From Deltaproteobacteria bacterium (lineage in GTDB: Bacteria; Desulfobacterota; SM23-61): 64,000 bases of DNA. The notes beneath the pieces were generated by a model that had not been told where the DNA came from, made no database searches, and saw nothing but the letters and a program-made list of their open reading frames with translations. This document shows positions 34,459-43,494 of this stretch, in pieces. The stretch spans positions 43,202 through 107,201 of the forward strand of contig VGSF01000005.1 of NCBI GenBank assembly GCA_016875165.1, written 5' to 3'. Within the stretch, counting starts at the first letter, position 1. Each line of letters opens with the position of its first letter. A program made the translations under genes and the position numbers.

Positions 34459-36096
34459 ATGTCTTACAGCAAAGTAAATGCCAGCCCGGCGACCATGAGC
34501 CGGAACCGAGTAGCGCCTGCACCGGGGTCAGGCATCTGTGTTACTTGCCTGGATGGATGCCCGGGCCCTTGTGAAATCGGCCGCTCCGCCTTGCGGGGCA
34601 GAGAAATTCTCTACCCGCAACCCTATTCCAAAGTTACTGCCGGGTCTGAAAAGGATTATCCCGTTGATTATTCCCATTTCAATATCCAGGGCACATGCGT
34701 TGGGGCAGTGGGGGTTGCCGCCGACTCCGATAAAGCCACGTTCCCCGCAGTGGATATCTCCACCGAGGTGGGCGCGGCTGAAAAAATTCCCCTGCGGGTC
34801 CCCTATTTTACAGGAGCTCTGGGATCCACGGACATCGCCCGCATTCACTGGGAAGCGATGGCCACAGCCGCGGCCATTGTCGGCACTTTGGTGGTCGTGG
34901 GTGAGAATGTCTGCGGTATGGACCCCGATGCTGAATTTAAGAACGGCCGTATCGTCCGATCTCCGGAGATGGAACGGAGGGTGAAAACCTTCCAGAAATG
35001 GTATGACGGTTATGGAGGGATTGTCGTTCAGTATAACGTAGAGGACGGCCGCTTGGGAGTGCCGGAATACGTGGTGGAAAAGCTGGGCGTTAAAATCATT
35101 GAACTGAAATGGGGCCAGGGAGCCAAAGATATCGGCGGGGAAGTAAAACTGGACGCACTGGAAAGAGCCCTTAAGCTGAAAAGCCGGGGGTATATAGTTC
35201 TTCCTGATCCGGAAGACCATGTGATTCAAGAGGCCTTCAAACAGGGTGATTTTAAGGAATTCGAGCGCCACTCCAGGTTGGGAATGGTATCCGAAGAAGG
35301 ATTTCATAAGGAAATAGAAAGGCTTAAAAAGATCGGGACCAAACATATTTCCTTGAAGACCGGAGCTTATCGACCCGCTGACCTGGCCCGGGCAGTCAAA
35401 TTTGCTTCCGATGCTAAGATCGACCTCCTTACCGTGGATGGAGCGGCCGGCGGAACCGGAATGAGCCCCTGGAGAATGATGAATGAATGGGGAGTTCCTA
35501 CTGTTTATCTGGAAAGTCTCCTTTATCAGTACTTAAAAGTCATGGAACAAAAAGGCGCCTTCATTCCATCCTGCGCCATAGCGGGTGGATTCTCCCTGGA
35601 AGATCATATCTTCAAGGCATTTGCGCTGGCAGCCCCTTATATTAAAGCCATTTGCCTGGGCAGAGCTTCGATGACCGCAGCTATGGTCGGCAATACCATC
35701 GGGCAAATGATCATAAAAGGGAAGGTTTCAGCCGACATCGCCAAATACGGAACTGATGTTGAGCATGTCTTCATTCTGGCGGCTAAGCTGAAGGAAAAAT
35801 ACGGGAAAGATTTTCAAAACATCCCCGCGGGAGCCATCGGAATGATCACCTATTTCGATCGGCTGAATGCCGGCCTGCAGCAGTTCATGGCCGGGGCCAG
35901 GAAGTTTGCTCTAAAATACATCACTCGGGATGACGTTGTGGCTCTGACCCGCGAGGCCGCCGATGTTTCCGGGATTCCTCACGTAATGGAGGCGGATAAG
36001 GAAGAGGTTGAAAAAATCTTGCATGTCAGTAGTGTCCCGTCAGTAAAACCTTTATTCAAGGGAATTCGCGCCGAAAAGGCGGCCCTGAATTTATAG
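34459..36096 (+). CDS. FMN-binding glutamate synthase family protein (GltB central-domain type)
   Basis: A 545-residue protein. The N-terminus carries a Cys cluster (GICVTCLDGCPGPCEIG), which could hold a Fe-S cluster. The main part (about 75-520) is the FMN-binding glutamate synthase barrel, with KTGAYRPADLARAVKFA, LTVDGAAGGTGMSPW and the phosphate-binding IPSCAIAGGF/KAICLGRAS segments. The glutaminase domain of full GltB is absent, as in archaeal-type and stand-alone GltB proteins, so ammonia or a separate glutaminase must supply nitrogen. The ATG follows AAGGAGG. The tandem-terminator leader and the downstream Amt-kinase gene support a role in ammonium assimilation. A strong terminator follows at 36140. 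Confidence 0.87.
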   Translation: MSYSKVNASPATMSRNRVAPAPGSGICVTCLDGCPGPCEIGRSALRGREILYPQPYSKVTAGSEKDYPVDYSHFNIQGTCVGAVGVAADSDKATFPAVDISTEVGAAEKIPLRVPYFTGALGSTDIARIHWEAMATAAAIVGTLVVVGENVCGMDPDAEFKNGRIVRSPEMERRVKTFQKWYDGYGGIVVQYNVEDGRLGVPEYVVEKLGVKIIELKWGQGAKDIGGEVKLDALERALKLKSRGYIVLPDPEDHVIQEAFKQGDFKEFERHSRLGMVSEEGFHKEIERLKKIGTKHISLKTGAYRPADLARAVKFASDAKIDLLTVDGAAGGTGMSPWRMMNEWGVPTVYLESLLYQYLKVMEQKGAFIPSCAIAGGFSLEDHIFKAFALAAPYIKAICLGRASMTAAMVGNTIGQMIIKGKVSADIAKYGTDVEHVFILAAKLKEKYGKDFQNIPAGAIGMITYFDRLNAGLQQFMAGARKFALKYITRDDVVALTREAADVSGIPHVMEADKEEVEKILHVSSVPSVKPLFKGIRAEKAALNL

Positions 36097-36139
36097 GGAA
36101 AACTACAAGCGGTAAGGAAGGCCGGCTTAAACAGGTCCA

Positions 36140-36171
36140 GGGGGGAGTTAGGTGATCTCCCCCCTTTTTTT
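36140..36171 (+). terminator. intrinsic terminator after glutamate synthase gene
   Basis: GGGGGGAG, a 9-nt loop, CTCCCCCC, then seven T, 44 bp after the stop codon. It separates the glutamate synthase transcript from the Amt-kinase gene. Confidence 0.9.
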
Positions 36172-36248
36172 GCCTTCATCATTTTGCTTTTTCCTCCCGA
36201 AAAGTGCTAATATTCGGCTAATCATAAAAGGTTTTTAATATCTGGAAC

Positions 36249-36396
36249 CTAAGAGCTTCTTGCAAAAGTCACTTACTCCGTCATTCCGGCGAAAGCCGGA
36301 ATCCAGAAGTTCTTGAAAATCCTGGATTCCGGGTCGCGCTTCGCTTGCCCGGAATGACGATTTTCTCTACTTTTCAAGAGTTTTGCAAGAGCCTCC
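36249..36396. repeat. CTCTTGCAAAA-ended inverted-repeat element
   Basis: The ends are GAGCTTCTTGCAAAAGTC and TTTTGCAAGAGCCTC. The interior is made of CTGGATTCC/GGAATGAC palindromes such as GTCATTCCGGCGAAAGCCGG. It occupies most of the 350-bp gap before the Amt-kinase gene; the remainder (36172-36248, 36397-36446) shows nothing clear. Confidence 0.7.
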
Positions 36397-36446
36397 TAAT
36401 TTAAGCGATTTTTTATGCAAGAATTCAGCAATGTATAGTGAGATAA

Positions 36447-39218
36447 ATGTCTTCAGAGAACACAAAAAACCACTCAATAGGTGAAACAACAATCTGTCAT
36501 TTCTGTGAAAACAAAAATTCAGTTTCTATGTTTTTTTCCTGTATTCCCGCTTCCGCGGGAATGACAATCTTTTTTCTTTTCTTCTTCATTTTTTTTCCGA
36601 GTGGGCTCCTGGCTCTGGACGGAGATGAGACGGGGAAACCTATCAAAGTCCTTTCCGAGCAGGCCGCATCCTTGGACATGATCTGGACCTTGATTGCCTC
36701 CTTCCTGATTTTCCTGATGCCGGCGGGGTTCACCTTGGTAGAGGTGGGATTTACAAGGGCTAAAAACGCCGGCACTGTGGTCATGAAAAACATGATCGGC
36801 TTTGCCCTGGGGGCGGTCGGATTTTTTTCAATTGGTTATGGTTTGATGTTCGGGGCCAGCGCTTTCGGTCTTTTCGGGACGAGCGACTTTTTTTTAAGCC
36901 ATATCACCAACGCCGGGAAGGTTGACAACTGGAAGTTCGCCAACCTGATGTTCCAGGTGGTCTTAGCCGCCACAGCCGCGACCATAGTTTCCGGGGCCAT
37001 GAGTGAACGGGCCAAATTCAGCGGTTATCTTTTTTACAGTGTTCTCATCAGTATGTTAGTCTATCCAGTTGTGGGCCACTGGATATGGGGGGGTGGCTGG
37101 CTGGTCCGCATCGGGGTGATCGACTTTTCAGGGTCGACAGTCGTGCACTCCGTGGGGGGATGGGTTTCTCTGGCCGGGGTGCTGGCGCTGGGGCCGCGTC
37201 TTAGCCGCTACAGCCGCGACGGATCCGTCAACATCATTCCCGGGCACAATATCCCCCTGGTCGCCCTGGGAGTGTTCATTATCTGGTTTGGCTGGTTTGG
37301 GTTCAACACCGGCAACACCCTTTCCGCCGCCAACCCGAGCATCGCTCTCATCGCCGTCAATACCATCCTGGCGGGCGCGAGCGGCGCGCTCTGCGCCATG
37401 ACTCTGACCTGGGCCCGGCGTGGAAAGCCGGATGCAGGCATGACCATGAACGGAGTCCTTTCCGGCCTGGTTTCATGCACCGGGGGAGTGGCTATCATCA
37501 GCCCGTTTAGCGCTGCGGTCATCGGATGTTTATCCGGGTTCGTTCTTTATTTTTCCCTGAGAGGGTTCGAACGCCGGCGTATTGACGACCCGGTCGGGGC
37601 CATTTCGGTTCATGGCCTAAACGGGATATGGGGAACTCTGGCGGTAGGGCTTTTTGCGGAGGACAGGTATGTTGAGAACAGCCTGGGATATGCCATGAAT
37701 GGCCTGCTTTTCGGCGGGGGGATTGAGTTGCTAATGGTCCAGGCCCTGGCCGTGATCACAGTTTTCCTCTTCGCTTTTCCTCTTTCCTTTGGATTCTTCA
37801 AACTAATTAACGCGGCGGCAGGGCTGCGCGTCTCTTCCGAAGAGGAGGTTAAAGGTTTGGATTTTGGGGAACACTCCATGGCCTCTTACCCGGTTTTCGA
37901 TGAATTCCAGAAAAAGCAGGAAGAGATAATCGAAGAGCTAAAACGCGTCCGGGAGCTTTCCCTGCTCCATGATATCAGCCAGTCCATGCACACCCTGAAT
38001 CTGGATGAAATTCTGGAACTGATTTTGAAAGGAGTGGCCAGGGGAATTGGATTCGACCGGGCAAGGCTTTATCTGCTGGATGAAGGGAAAAATCAATTAG
38101 TATGCAAAGTGGCGGTGGGAGTGGAAAAGGATAAAATCCAGGACATCAGTTTACCCTATGATGCCGAAGATAACATGGTCTCCCGGGCCATCAAAGAGCG
38201 CCGGCCTTTCATTGTGGAAGACGCCAGCCGGGACCCCCGGGTTAATAGAGGAGTGATCAATTTTTGGGACGTAAAATCTTTTGCGGCAGCGCCCTTGCTT
38301 TCCCGGGATAAGGTTTTAGGAGGAATCTCGGCTGATAATTTGATCAGTCAAACCAGCATCACCGAAAAAAAACTTCAATCCTTGATGATTTTCGCCAACC
38401 AGGCGGCGTTTGCCCTGGAAAATGCCCTCATGTATGAAGAACTGAAAGCTTTTAGCAGCCAGCTTGAGGATCGCGTAAAAAGAGCTACCGCAGAGTTACA
38501 AGAAACCCAAAGACAATTATTTCAATCCGAAAAATTGGCTGCTTTAGGGAAACTTTCCGCAGGGATTGCCCATGAGATTCGCAATCCCTTGACCAGCATC
38601 AAGATCTTGATTCATTCTCTGGTGGACCAGACGGCCACCGAGGCTTCCCGGGATAAAGATTTAGCCGTGATCGAAGCAGAGATTGAACGGGTGAACAAAA
38701 TAATTAAACAATTTTTAGATTTTGCCCGGCCTCGCTCCCCCTCTCTTGAGATGATGGACGTACGCAAAGTTCTAAAAGAAACCATTGCTCTAATAGTTTA
38801 CGAGATGGAAGCCCAGGGGGTTTTATTGGAGAGAAAGGATGCCGATGAAATACCCCTCCTGCCGATGGATGGAGAGCAGATGAAGCAAGTCTTCTTGAAC
38901 CTTTTGCTTAATGGCATCCAGGCCATGCCCCAGGGAGGAAAATTGAAAGTAGCCACTGCTGTTAAAGACCCTTCCACAGGGAATCGCGGCAGCTCAGTTG
39001 TGGAAATATCCTTTCTGGATTCAGGGGAAGGGATTCCCGAAGAGGTCCAAAACAGGATTTTTGAGCCGTTTTTCTCGACCAAGGAGGAAGGAATCGGCTT
39101 GGGGCTCCCCATTGCCCAGCGCATCGTCGCAGAGCACAGGGGCGAGATTAAAGTGAAAAGTATCCCGGGCAAAGGAGCCGCTTTTTATATAACCTTACCT
39201 TTATATAAAAGGGGGTAG
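36447..39218 (+). CDS. ammonium transporter-GAF-histidine kinase fusion (ammonium sensor kinase)
   Basis: A 923-residue fusion. An Amt/Rh domain (about residues 55-460) has 11 membrane segments, VVLAATAATIVSGAMSERAK, the first pore His in TVVHSVGGWVSL, FGWFGFNTGNT, and the second pore His in SVHGLNGIWGT. A GAF domain (about 500-650), a coiled coil, HisKA with GIAHEIRNPLTSIK, and a HATPase with DSGEGIPEE and GIGLGLPIAQ follow. This layout resembles the Amt-kinase Ks-Amt5 of Kuenenia, an ammonium sensor, with an added GAF domain. The N-terminus is uncertain: residues 31-40 (SCIPASAGMT) are encoded by a dispersed palindrome, and the ATG at 36561 inside it, just before the signal-like hydrophobic stretch, is an alternative start. 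The partner regulator follows at 39305. Confidence 0.9.
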   Translation: MSSENTKNHSIGETTICHFCENKNSVSMFFSCIPASAGMTIFFLFFFIFFPSGLLALDGDETGKPIKVLSEQAASLDMIWTLIASFLIFLMPAGFTLVEVGFTRAKNAGTVVMKNMIGFALGAVGFFSIGYGLMFGASAFGLFGTSDFFLSHITNAGKVDNWKFANLMFQVVLAATAATIVSGAMSERAKFSGYLFYSVLISMLVYPVVGHWIWGGGWLVRIGVIDFSGSTVVHSVGGWVSLAGVLALGPRLSRYSRDGSVNIIPGHNIPLVALGVFIIWFGWFGFNTGNTLSAANPSIALIAVNTILAGASGALCAMTLTWARRGKPDAGMTMNGVLSGLVSCTGGVAIISPFSAAVIGCLSGFVLYFSLRGFERRRIDDPVGAISVHGLNGIWGTLAVGLFAEDRYVENSLGYAMNGLLFGGGIELLMVQALAVITVFLFAFPLSFGFFKLINAAAGLRVSSEEEVKGLDFGEHSMASYPVFDEFQKKQEEIIEELKRVRELSLLHDISQSMHTLNLDEILELILKGVARGIGFDRARLYLLDEGKNQLVCKVAVGVEKDKIQDISLPYDAEDNMVSRAIKERRPFIVEDASRDPRVNRGVINFWDVKSFAAAPLLSRDKVLGGISADNLISQTSITEKKLQSLMIFANQAAFALENALMYEELKAFSSQLEDRVKRATAELQETQRQLFQSEKLAALGKLSAGIAHEIRNPLTSIKILIHSLVDQTATEASRDKDLAVIEAEIERVNKIIKQFLDFARPRSPSLEMMDVRKVLKETIALIVYEMEAQGVLLERKDADEIPLLPMDGEQMKQVFLNLLLNGIQAMPQGGKLKVATAVKDPSTGNRGSSVVEISFLDSGEGIPEEVQNRIFEPFFSTKEEGIGLGLPIAQRIVAEHRGEIKVKSIPGKGAAFYITLPLYKRG

Positions 39219-39282
39219 GGGGTAGGGTGTAGGGGATAAGGCCTAATAAGGTTGTGGTTACTACACCCTACCCCCTACCCCC
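39211..39282. repeat. 22-bp perfect G/C-rich inverted repeat between kinase and regulator genes
   Basis: The left arm (39211-39232) begins GGGGGTAGGGGGTAGGGTGT and the right arm (39261-39282) is its exact complement, with a 28-nt loop. The left arm overlaps the kinase stop codon. With four G runs it could also form a G-quadruplex. The right arm ends 22 bp before the regulator start codon. Confidence 0.8.
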
Positions 39283-39304
39283 TGGTTTTGCATTGGGAGG
39301 TTTC

Positions 39305-40750
39305 TTGGACAAGATTCTGATTGTAGACGACGACCCGAGCATGCGCTATTCGTTAAACCGGATGCTGGAAGGGCAGGGCCTTCTGGTTTCTTCGGCCAAG
39401 AACGGAACCGAAGCTCTGGAGCTTTTTTTTATTGAAAATCCGGACCTGGTGATCATGGACATCAAAATGCCCGGGCAGAGTGGATTGGCTGTTCTGCGAC
39501 AGATCAAAGAACAAGACCCCAAGGCCTTGATCATCCTGATGACCGCTTTTGGGACGACCGAAACGGCAATTGAGGCCATGAAGTTTGGGGCCTTCGACTA
39601 TATCCTCAAGCCCTTTAACATTCCCCAGATGAGGGCCATGGTGGAGCGGGCCCTGGAAGTATCCCGGATGATGAAAAAGATGGTTTCTTATCCGGATCGC
39701 GAAGTGGCAGAAGTCGGAGGTGAGGCCATTGTGGGATCTTCCCCTCCCATGCAGGAGATTTACAAAATGATCGGCCAGGTGGCTCCCACGGGGGTCACGG
39801 CGCTCCTCCGGGGTGAGAGCGGGACGGGTAAAGAATTAGCGGCCCGGGCTATTTATCATCATAGCAGCCGGGCGGGAAAGCCTTTTCTTCCGGTAAACTG
39901 CGCAGCCATTCCGGAAACGCTCCTGGAGAGTGAGCTTTTCGGCCATGAAAAAGGCGCTTTCACCGGAGCCCTGACCAGGCGCATCGGCAAATTTGAACAA
40001 TGCCACGGAGGCACCCTTTTTCTTGATGAGATAGGCGACATGACGCCAGCAACCCAGGCCAAAATTCTGCGCGTGCTTCAGGACCGGCAGTTTGAACGAT
40101 TGGGGGGAAGCGAACGCATTACGGCCGATGTGCGGATGATCGTGGCCACCAACAAGGATTTGGAAAAGGCCATCCGCGACGGGGCATTCCGTCAGGATCT
40201 TTATTATCGACTGAAAGTGGTTACCCTCCATCTGCCTCCCCTGCGGGAGCGGCGGGAAGACATCCCGGAATTAGTGCGGTATTTTTTGCAAATTTTCGCG
40301 CCGGAGATCAACCGCAATGTTAAAGAGATTGCCCCCCGCGCCCTGGAAAAATTAATGCGCTACCGCTGGCCGGGGAACGTCAGGGAATTGGAAAATGCCG
40401 TAAAACGGGCGCTGGTTATCGCCAAGGGCAGCACTCTCCTCCCCGAGGATTTCTTCCTGGAAGAGGCGGGGCTGGAAATGGGGCAAAAAGAGCAGATGGA
40501 CTTGGAGAAGAGGCTGGAAATGCTGATGGAGCCTGTTTTTAAAGAGCTGGCGGAACAAACTAAGGGGAGGCCGGAATCTGACCTGATGTCGGCTGTAGAA
40601 AAAATCCTTATCAAGAGAGCTTTGCATGAAACGAAAGGGAATCAGGTTCAGGCAGCGATTCTCCTGGGAATGAGCCGGAATACTTTGCGTTCGAAGATTG
40701 AACGATATAAGATAAGAAAAGATGTGGCCATTGTGGATGGAGAAGGATGA
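39305..40750 (+). CDS. NtrC-family sigma-54-dependent response regulator, partner of Amt-kinase
   Basis: A 481-residue regulator: receiver (about 1-120, DDDPSM, Asp in LVIMDIKMPG, Lys in YILKPFN), AAA+ domain (about 145-380) with GESGTGKELAARAI, the sigma-54 contact EKGAFTGALTRR, and GGTLFLDEIGD, then a Fis-type HTH (GNQVQAAILLGMSRNTLRSK). The TTG at 39305, after GGGAGG, places LDKILIVDDD at the N-terminus; the longer reading from 39254 runs into the inverted repeat. It directly follows the Amt-kinase gene and is very probably its output, acting on sigma-54 promoters of nitrogen genes. Targets are not visible here. Confidence 0.9.
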   Translation: MDKILIVDDDPSMRYSLNRMLEGQGLLVSSAKNGTEALELFFIENPDLVIMDIKMPGQSGLAVLRQIKEQDPKALIILMTAFGTTETAIEAMKFGAFDYILKPFNIPQMRAMVERALEVSRMMKKMVSYPDREVAEVGGEAIVGSSPPMQEIYKMIGQVAPTGVTALLRGESGTGKELAARAIYHHSSRAGKPFLPVNCAAIPETLLESELFGHEKGAFTGALTRRIGKFEQCHGGTLFLDEIGDMTPATQAKILRVLQDRQFERLGGSERITADVRMIVATNKDLEKAIRDGAFRQDLYYRLKVVTLHLPPLRERREDIPELVRYFLQIFAPEINRNVKEIAPRALEKLMRYRWPGNVRELENAVKRALVIAKGSTLLPEDFFLEEAGLEMGQKEQMDLEKRLEMLMEPVFKELAEQTKGRPESDLMSAVEKILIKRALHETKGNQVQAAILLGMSRNTLRSKIERYKIRKDVAIVDGEG

Positions 40751-40756
40751 AGAAGA

Positions 40757-40815
40757 GATAGGCAATGGGCAATTAGCAATGGGCAATTAGCAATGGGCAA
40801 TAGGCACTGGGCAAA
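40757..40815. repeat. short tandem repeat of GGGCAATTAGCAAT
   Basis: About four degenerate copies of a 13-14 bp unit (GGCAATGGGCAATTAGCAAT...). It lies between the regulator stop and the MaoC gene. No regulatory meaning is evident. Confidence 0.65.
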
Positions 40816-40889
40816 TAAGGAAGGGGCTTCAAACACTTTTGCCTTTATAGGGCAATTTGGTGAGCATATTATTGCGAAAGGAGAAAATT

Positions 40890-41726
40890 ATGTCGTTGAA
40901 CCTGGAGAACGTCGGAAAAGTATGGGGGCCTTATGAATTCACCTACAGCGAAAGGGACCTGATCATTTACGCCCTGGGAATTGGATTCACCCGTGAGGAC
41001 CTGGAATATGTTTATGAGGGGTCAAAGTATTTTAAAGCTTTTCCCTCCTACGGGGTTATTCTACCCTCCAACGCCGGCGCTCAAGCCTTTTTATCCACCA
41101 AGGCGAATTTTGCCATGGTCGTTCACGGGGAGCAGGCTTTAGAGGTGCACAACCCCATTCCCCGCAGCGCCACGGTTTCCACCACGGCCGTGATCGAGGG
41201 GATATACGATAAGGGATCGGGGGCGGCCATCGTGATGCGCCACGAAACAAAAGACAAGAGCGGCAACCCCCTTTGCACCAACTGGTCAACCGCCTTTGTC
41301 CGGGGGGCTGGCGGTTTCGGAGGGGCGGCCCAGCCTAAAAAGGAGATTCCGGCCATTCCGGCCAAAACTGCGGACTTTGTATTTGACGCCCCAACCGACG
41401 TGAATCAAGCGGCGCTCTACCGCATGTCCGGAGACCGCAATCCTCTGCATATCGATCCGGCCATCGCTAAGGCTGTTGGCTTCAAAGAACCCATCCTCCA
41501 CGGCCTCTGCACTTATGGAGTTGTCTGCCGCCGGTTTGTCCAGGAGGTCTTTCAGGGAGATTCCGGAAAGATGAAATCTTATTCGGCCCGATTCAGCAGT
41601 CCGGTGATTCCGGGGGAATCGCTTCAGGTTAAAGTCTGGCAGTCCCGCCCCGGCCTTTATCTTCTGGAAGTTTATAATGCCAAAGGGGAGACCGTTCTGC
41701 GGAACGGAGTGATAGAAAGCCGATAA
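40890..41726 (+). CDS. MaoC-family (R)-specific enoyl-CoA hydratase, hydratase-2 type
   Basis: A 278-residue double hot-dog protein. The C-terminal half carries the hydratase-2 motif with catalytic Asp and His, YRMSGDRNPLHIDPAIAKAV, followed by GFKEPILHGLCTYG. The N-terminal half (FTYSERDLIIYALGIGFTRE) is the degenerate hot-dog of MFE-2-type hydratases. It would hydrate trans-2-enoyl-CoA to (R)-3-hydroxyacyl-CoA. The ATG at 40890 follows AAAGGAG. The neighbours (nitrogen regulator, ferredoxin) do not define a fatty-acid operon, so the physiological substrate is open. Confidence 0.88.
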   Translation: MSLNLENVGKVWGPYEFTYSERDLIIYALGIGFTREDLEYVYEGSKYFKAFPSYGVILPSNAGAQAFLSTKANFAMVVHGEQALEVHNPIPRSATVSTTAVIEGIYDKGSGAAIVMRHETKDKSGNPLCTNWSTAFVRGAGGFGGAAQPKKEIPAIPAKTADFVFDAPTDVNQAALYRMSGDRNPLHIDPAIAKAVGFKEPILHGLCTYGVVCRRFVQEVFQGDSGKMKSYSARFSSPVIPGESLQVKVWQSRPGLYLLEVYNAKGETVLRNGVIESR

Positions 41727-41731
41727 AAAAA

Positions 41732-42081
41732 CGATTCACCGCAGAGAACGCAGAGTTCGCGGAGAAAAATCAATATCTAAAACTAACCAAAAATATTTGA
41801 AATTTCCATCCGATCCCCTCTCCCTTTGATGGGGGAAAGTGTGAATTAAGCCGTCACTCCGGTGAAAACCGGGGTCCAGTCAGTTCGTAATGTCTGGAAA
41901 ACACTGGATTCCGGCTTTCGCCGGAATGACGCGAAAAAGAACCGAAGTAATTTTTTCACAGCTTCGAGGAGGGTGGGGTGGGGGTGAATAGAAAAATGCT
42001 CCCCCTCCCCTTTATCCCCTCCCGCCATTTGTCTTTCCTTTAATCTATCTCTGCGTTCTCGGCGATCTCTGCGGTGAATAG
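41732..42081. repeat. nested repeats bounded by TTCACCGCAGAG inverted ends
   Basis: Left end TTCACCGCAGAGAACGCAGAG (about 41736) and right end CTCTGCGTTCTCGGCGATCTCTGCGGTGAA (about 42048-42077) are inverted repeats. Between them, ATTTGAAATTTCCATCCGAT..CCCTC (also at 51510-51537, inverted) is split by a CTGGATTCC/GGAATGAC element (about 41850-41935). The gap between MaoC and ferredoxin genes thus contains at least three layers of repeats and no gene. Confidence 0.6.
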
Positions 42082-43077
42082 CTAAGCTGGGATTACCTCC
42101 GGTGGGCGGACTTCCTTCATGGCCATGGCTTCTGTCGGGCAGGTGACGGTGCAAACGCCGCAGCCTACGCATTTCTCCGGGTTGATACGAGCCTTCGGTT
42201 CCTGGCCTTCGATCACAATGGCGTCGAAATAGCACCGGTCAAGACAGACCTGACAGCCAATGCATTCTTCTTCGTTGACCAGGGCCTGGAAGCGGCTTGG
42301 ATCAACAAATTTACGGGGATTGGGCAATTTCCAGTTTATGCAACAATCCCGGCAGCAGTTACATATTATGTGATCAACCTTCTGCCGGTTATCGACGATG
42401 TGCACCAGCCCTTCTTTCTCGGCTAAATGCAGAAGACCCATGGCTTCTTCTTTGGTAATGGCCCGGCCCGTTCCTCTCTGGATGCCATAATCAGCCGCCC
42501 GATTCACCTGGATACATATCTCCACAGGTTTACCGCATTTCCCATCGACGACCCGGCAGGTGCATCGGGTCACAGCCAGGTTCCTCGCCTGATTGACTAT
42601 TTCACGCACATCATCCAGGGCTAAAACCTTGGCTCTGGATTCGATGGTGGCCCCTACCGGAACGATGCGGATCGGCGGCCTCGGGAGGAAAGCTTCCACC
42701 ACCCTGCCGAATTCCGACCATTCTTGGTCAGTGTATTCCTTCCAGAGCTTGTGAAACTCCGGGGTGGCCCCTTCCCAGAGAATGGAGCTGTCGTGAAATT
42801 GGGGGACCGTCTTGACCCGGTAATAACGGGGGTCTCCCTCCTTTTTCGAGAAGAAGAGCAGTCCTTTGAGGAACAATGTTTTGACCATCGTCTGGACTTC
42901 TTCCTGGGCAATTCCAGTCTTATCGGCCAGCTCTGCGATGGTGGCAGGGGGGAAGGCGGCCAGCACGATTTTGATTTCCTTCTCGTCGACGATCATCTCT
43001 ATGATGGGCGGGAGGATTTTTGATGCGGGAGCTCCTAAAAGTTTGGAAAGTTCCTGATAAGGATTTTGTTCTGACAT
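42082..43077 (-). CDS. winged-helix/4Fe-4S dicluster ferredoxin-domain protein
   Basis: A 331-residue protein. The N-terminal region (about 35-110, FPPATIAELADKTGIAQEEV, then QTMVKTLFLKGLLF) resembles a winged helix. A middle region has Cys-rich motifs TRCTCRVVDGKCGKPVEICI and HIICNCCRDCCINW. The C-terminus has two 4Fe-4S sites: CIGCQVCLDRC and CVGCGVCTVTCP. The protein is typical of anaerobic deltaproteobacteria and archaea, probably an electron carrier or a redox-linked regulator; a specific partner is not known. The ATG at 43077 follows AAAGGAGATC and was preferred over the reading from 43110. Confidence 0.8.
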   Translation of the reverse strand: MSEQNPYQELSKLLGAPASKILPPIIEMIVDEKEIKIVLAAFPPATIAELADKTGIAQEEVQTMVKTLFLKGLLFFSKKEGDPRYYRVKTVPQFHDSSILWEGATPEFHKLWKEYTDQEWSEFGRVVEAFLPRPPIRIVPVGATIESRAKVLALDDVREIVNQARNLAVTRCTCRVVDGKCGKPVEICIQVNRAADYGIQRGTGRAITKEEAMGLLHLAEKEGLVHIVDNRQKVDHIICNCCRDCCINWKLPNPRKFVDPSRFQALVNEEECIGCQVCLDRCYFDAIVIEGQEPKARINPEKCVGCGVCTVTCPTEAMAMKEVRPPEVIPA

Positions 43078-43494
43078 AATCGACGATCTCCTTTTTATAA
43101 AAAAATCCATTTTTTGGTTGGCAGAGTTACGCTACTCATTTTTTAGGTTTTCGTCAATGAAAATTTAGCCACAGAGGACACAGAGATCACAGAGTTTTAA
43201 AACCATGATTAAGAAAAAGTAAAGGATAAGTGTCAAATGTCTAATCTAAGTGATCCGCCTGAGTCGGGATAAAGTTGAAAAAAGGAAATTCCTATCACTA
43301 CAGCGTCACTTCTTTCGTCATTCCCGCGAAAACGTGAATCCAGCATGTCTATGCCGTTCAAAACCTAACTGGATACCCGCTCCCTGCTTAAAGCCTGCAG
43401 GGACAGGTTTCGCGGGTATGACGGGGAGGGGAGTCAGCATTTTTTATCGCGGCAACTCCCTTTTTCGAAAAATTGCCGCTATAGTAATATACAA
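43078..43494. other. repeat-containing intergenic region
   Basis: It holds the uninterrupted dispersed repeat GCCACAGAGGACACAGAGAT (43172-43262), whose inverted relative at 33.9 kb is interrupted. It also holds a palindromic GTCATTCCCGCGAAAACGTG...TTCGCGGGTATGACG stretch (about 43317-43424). No gene is seen. Confidence 0.6.
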
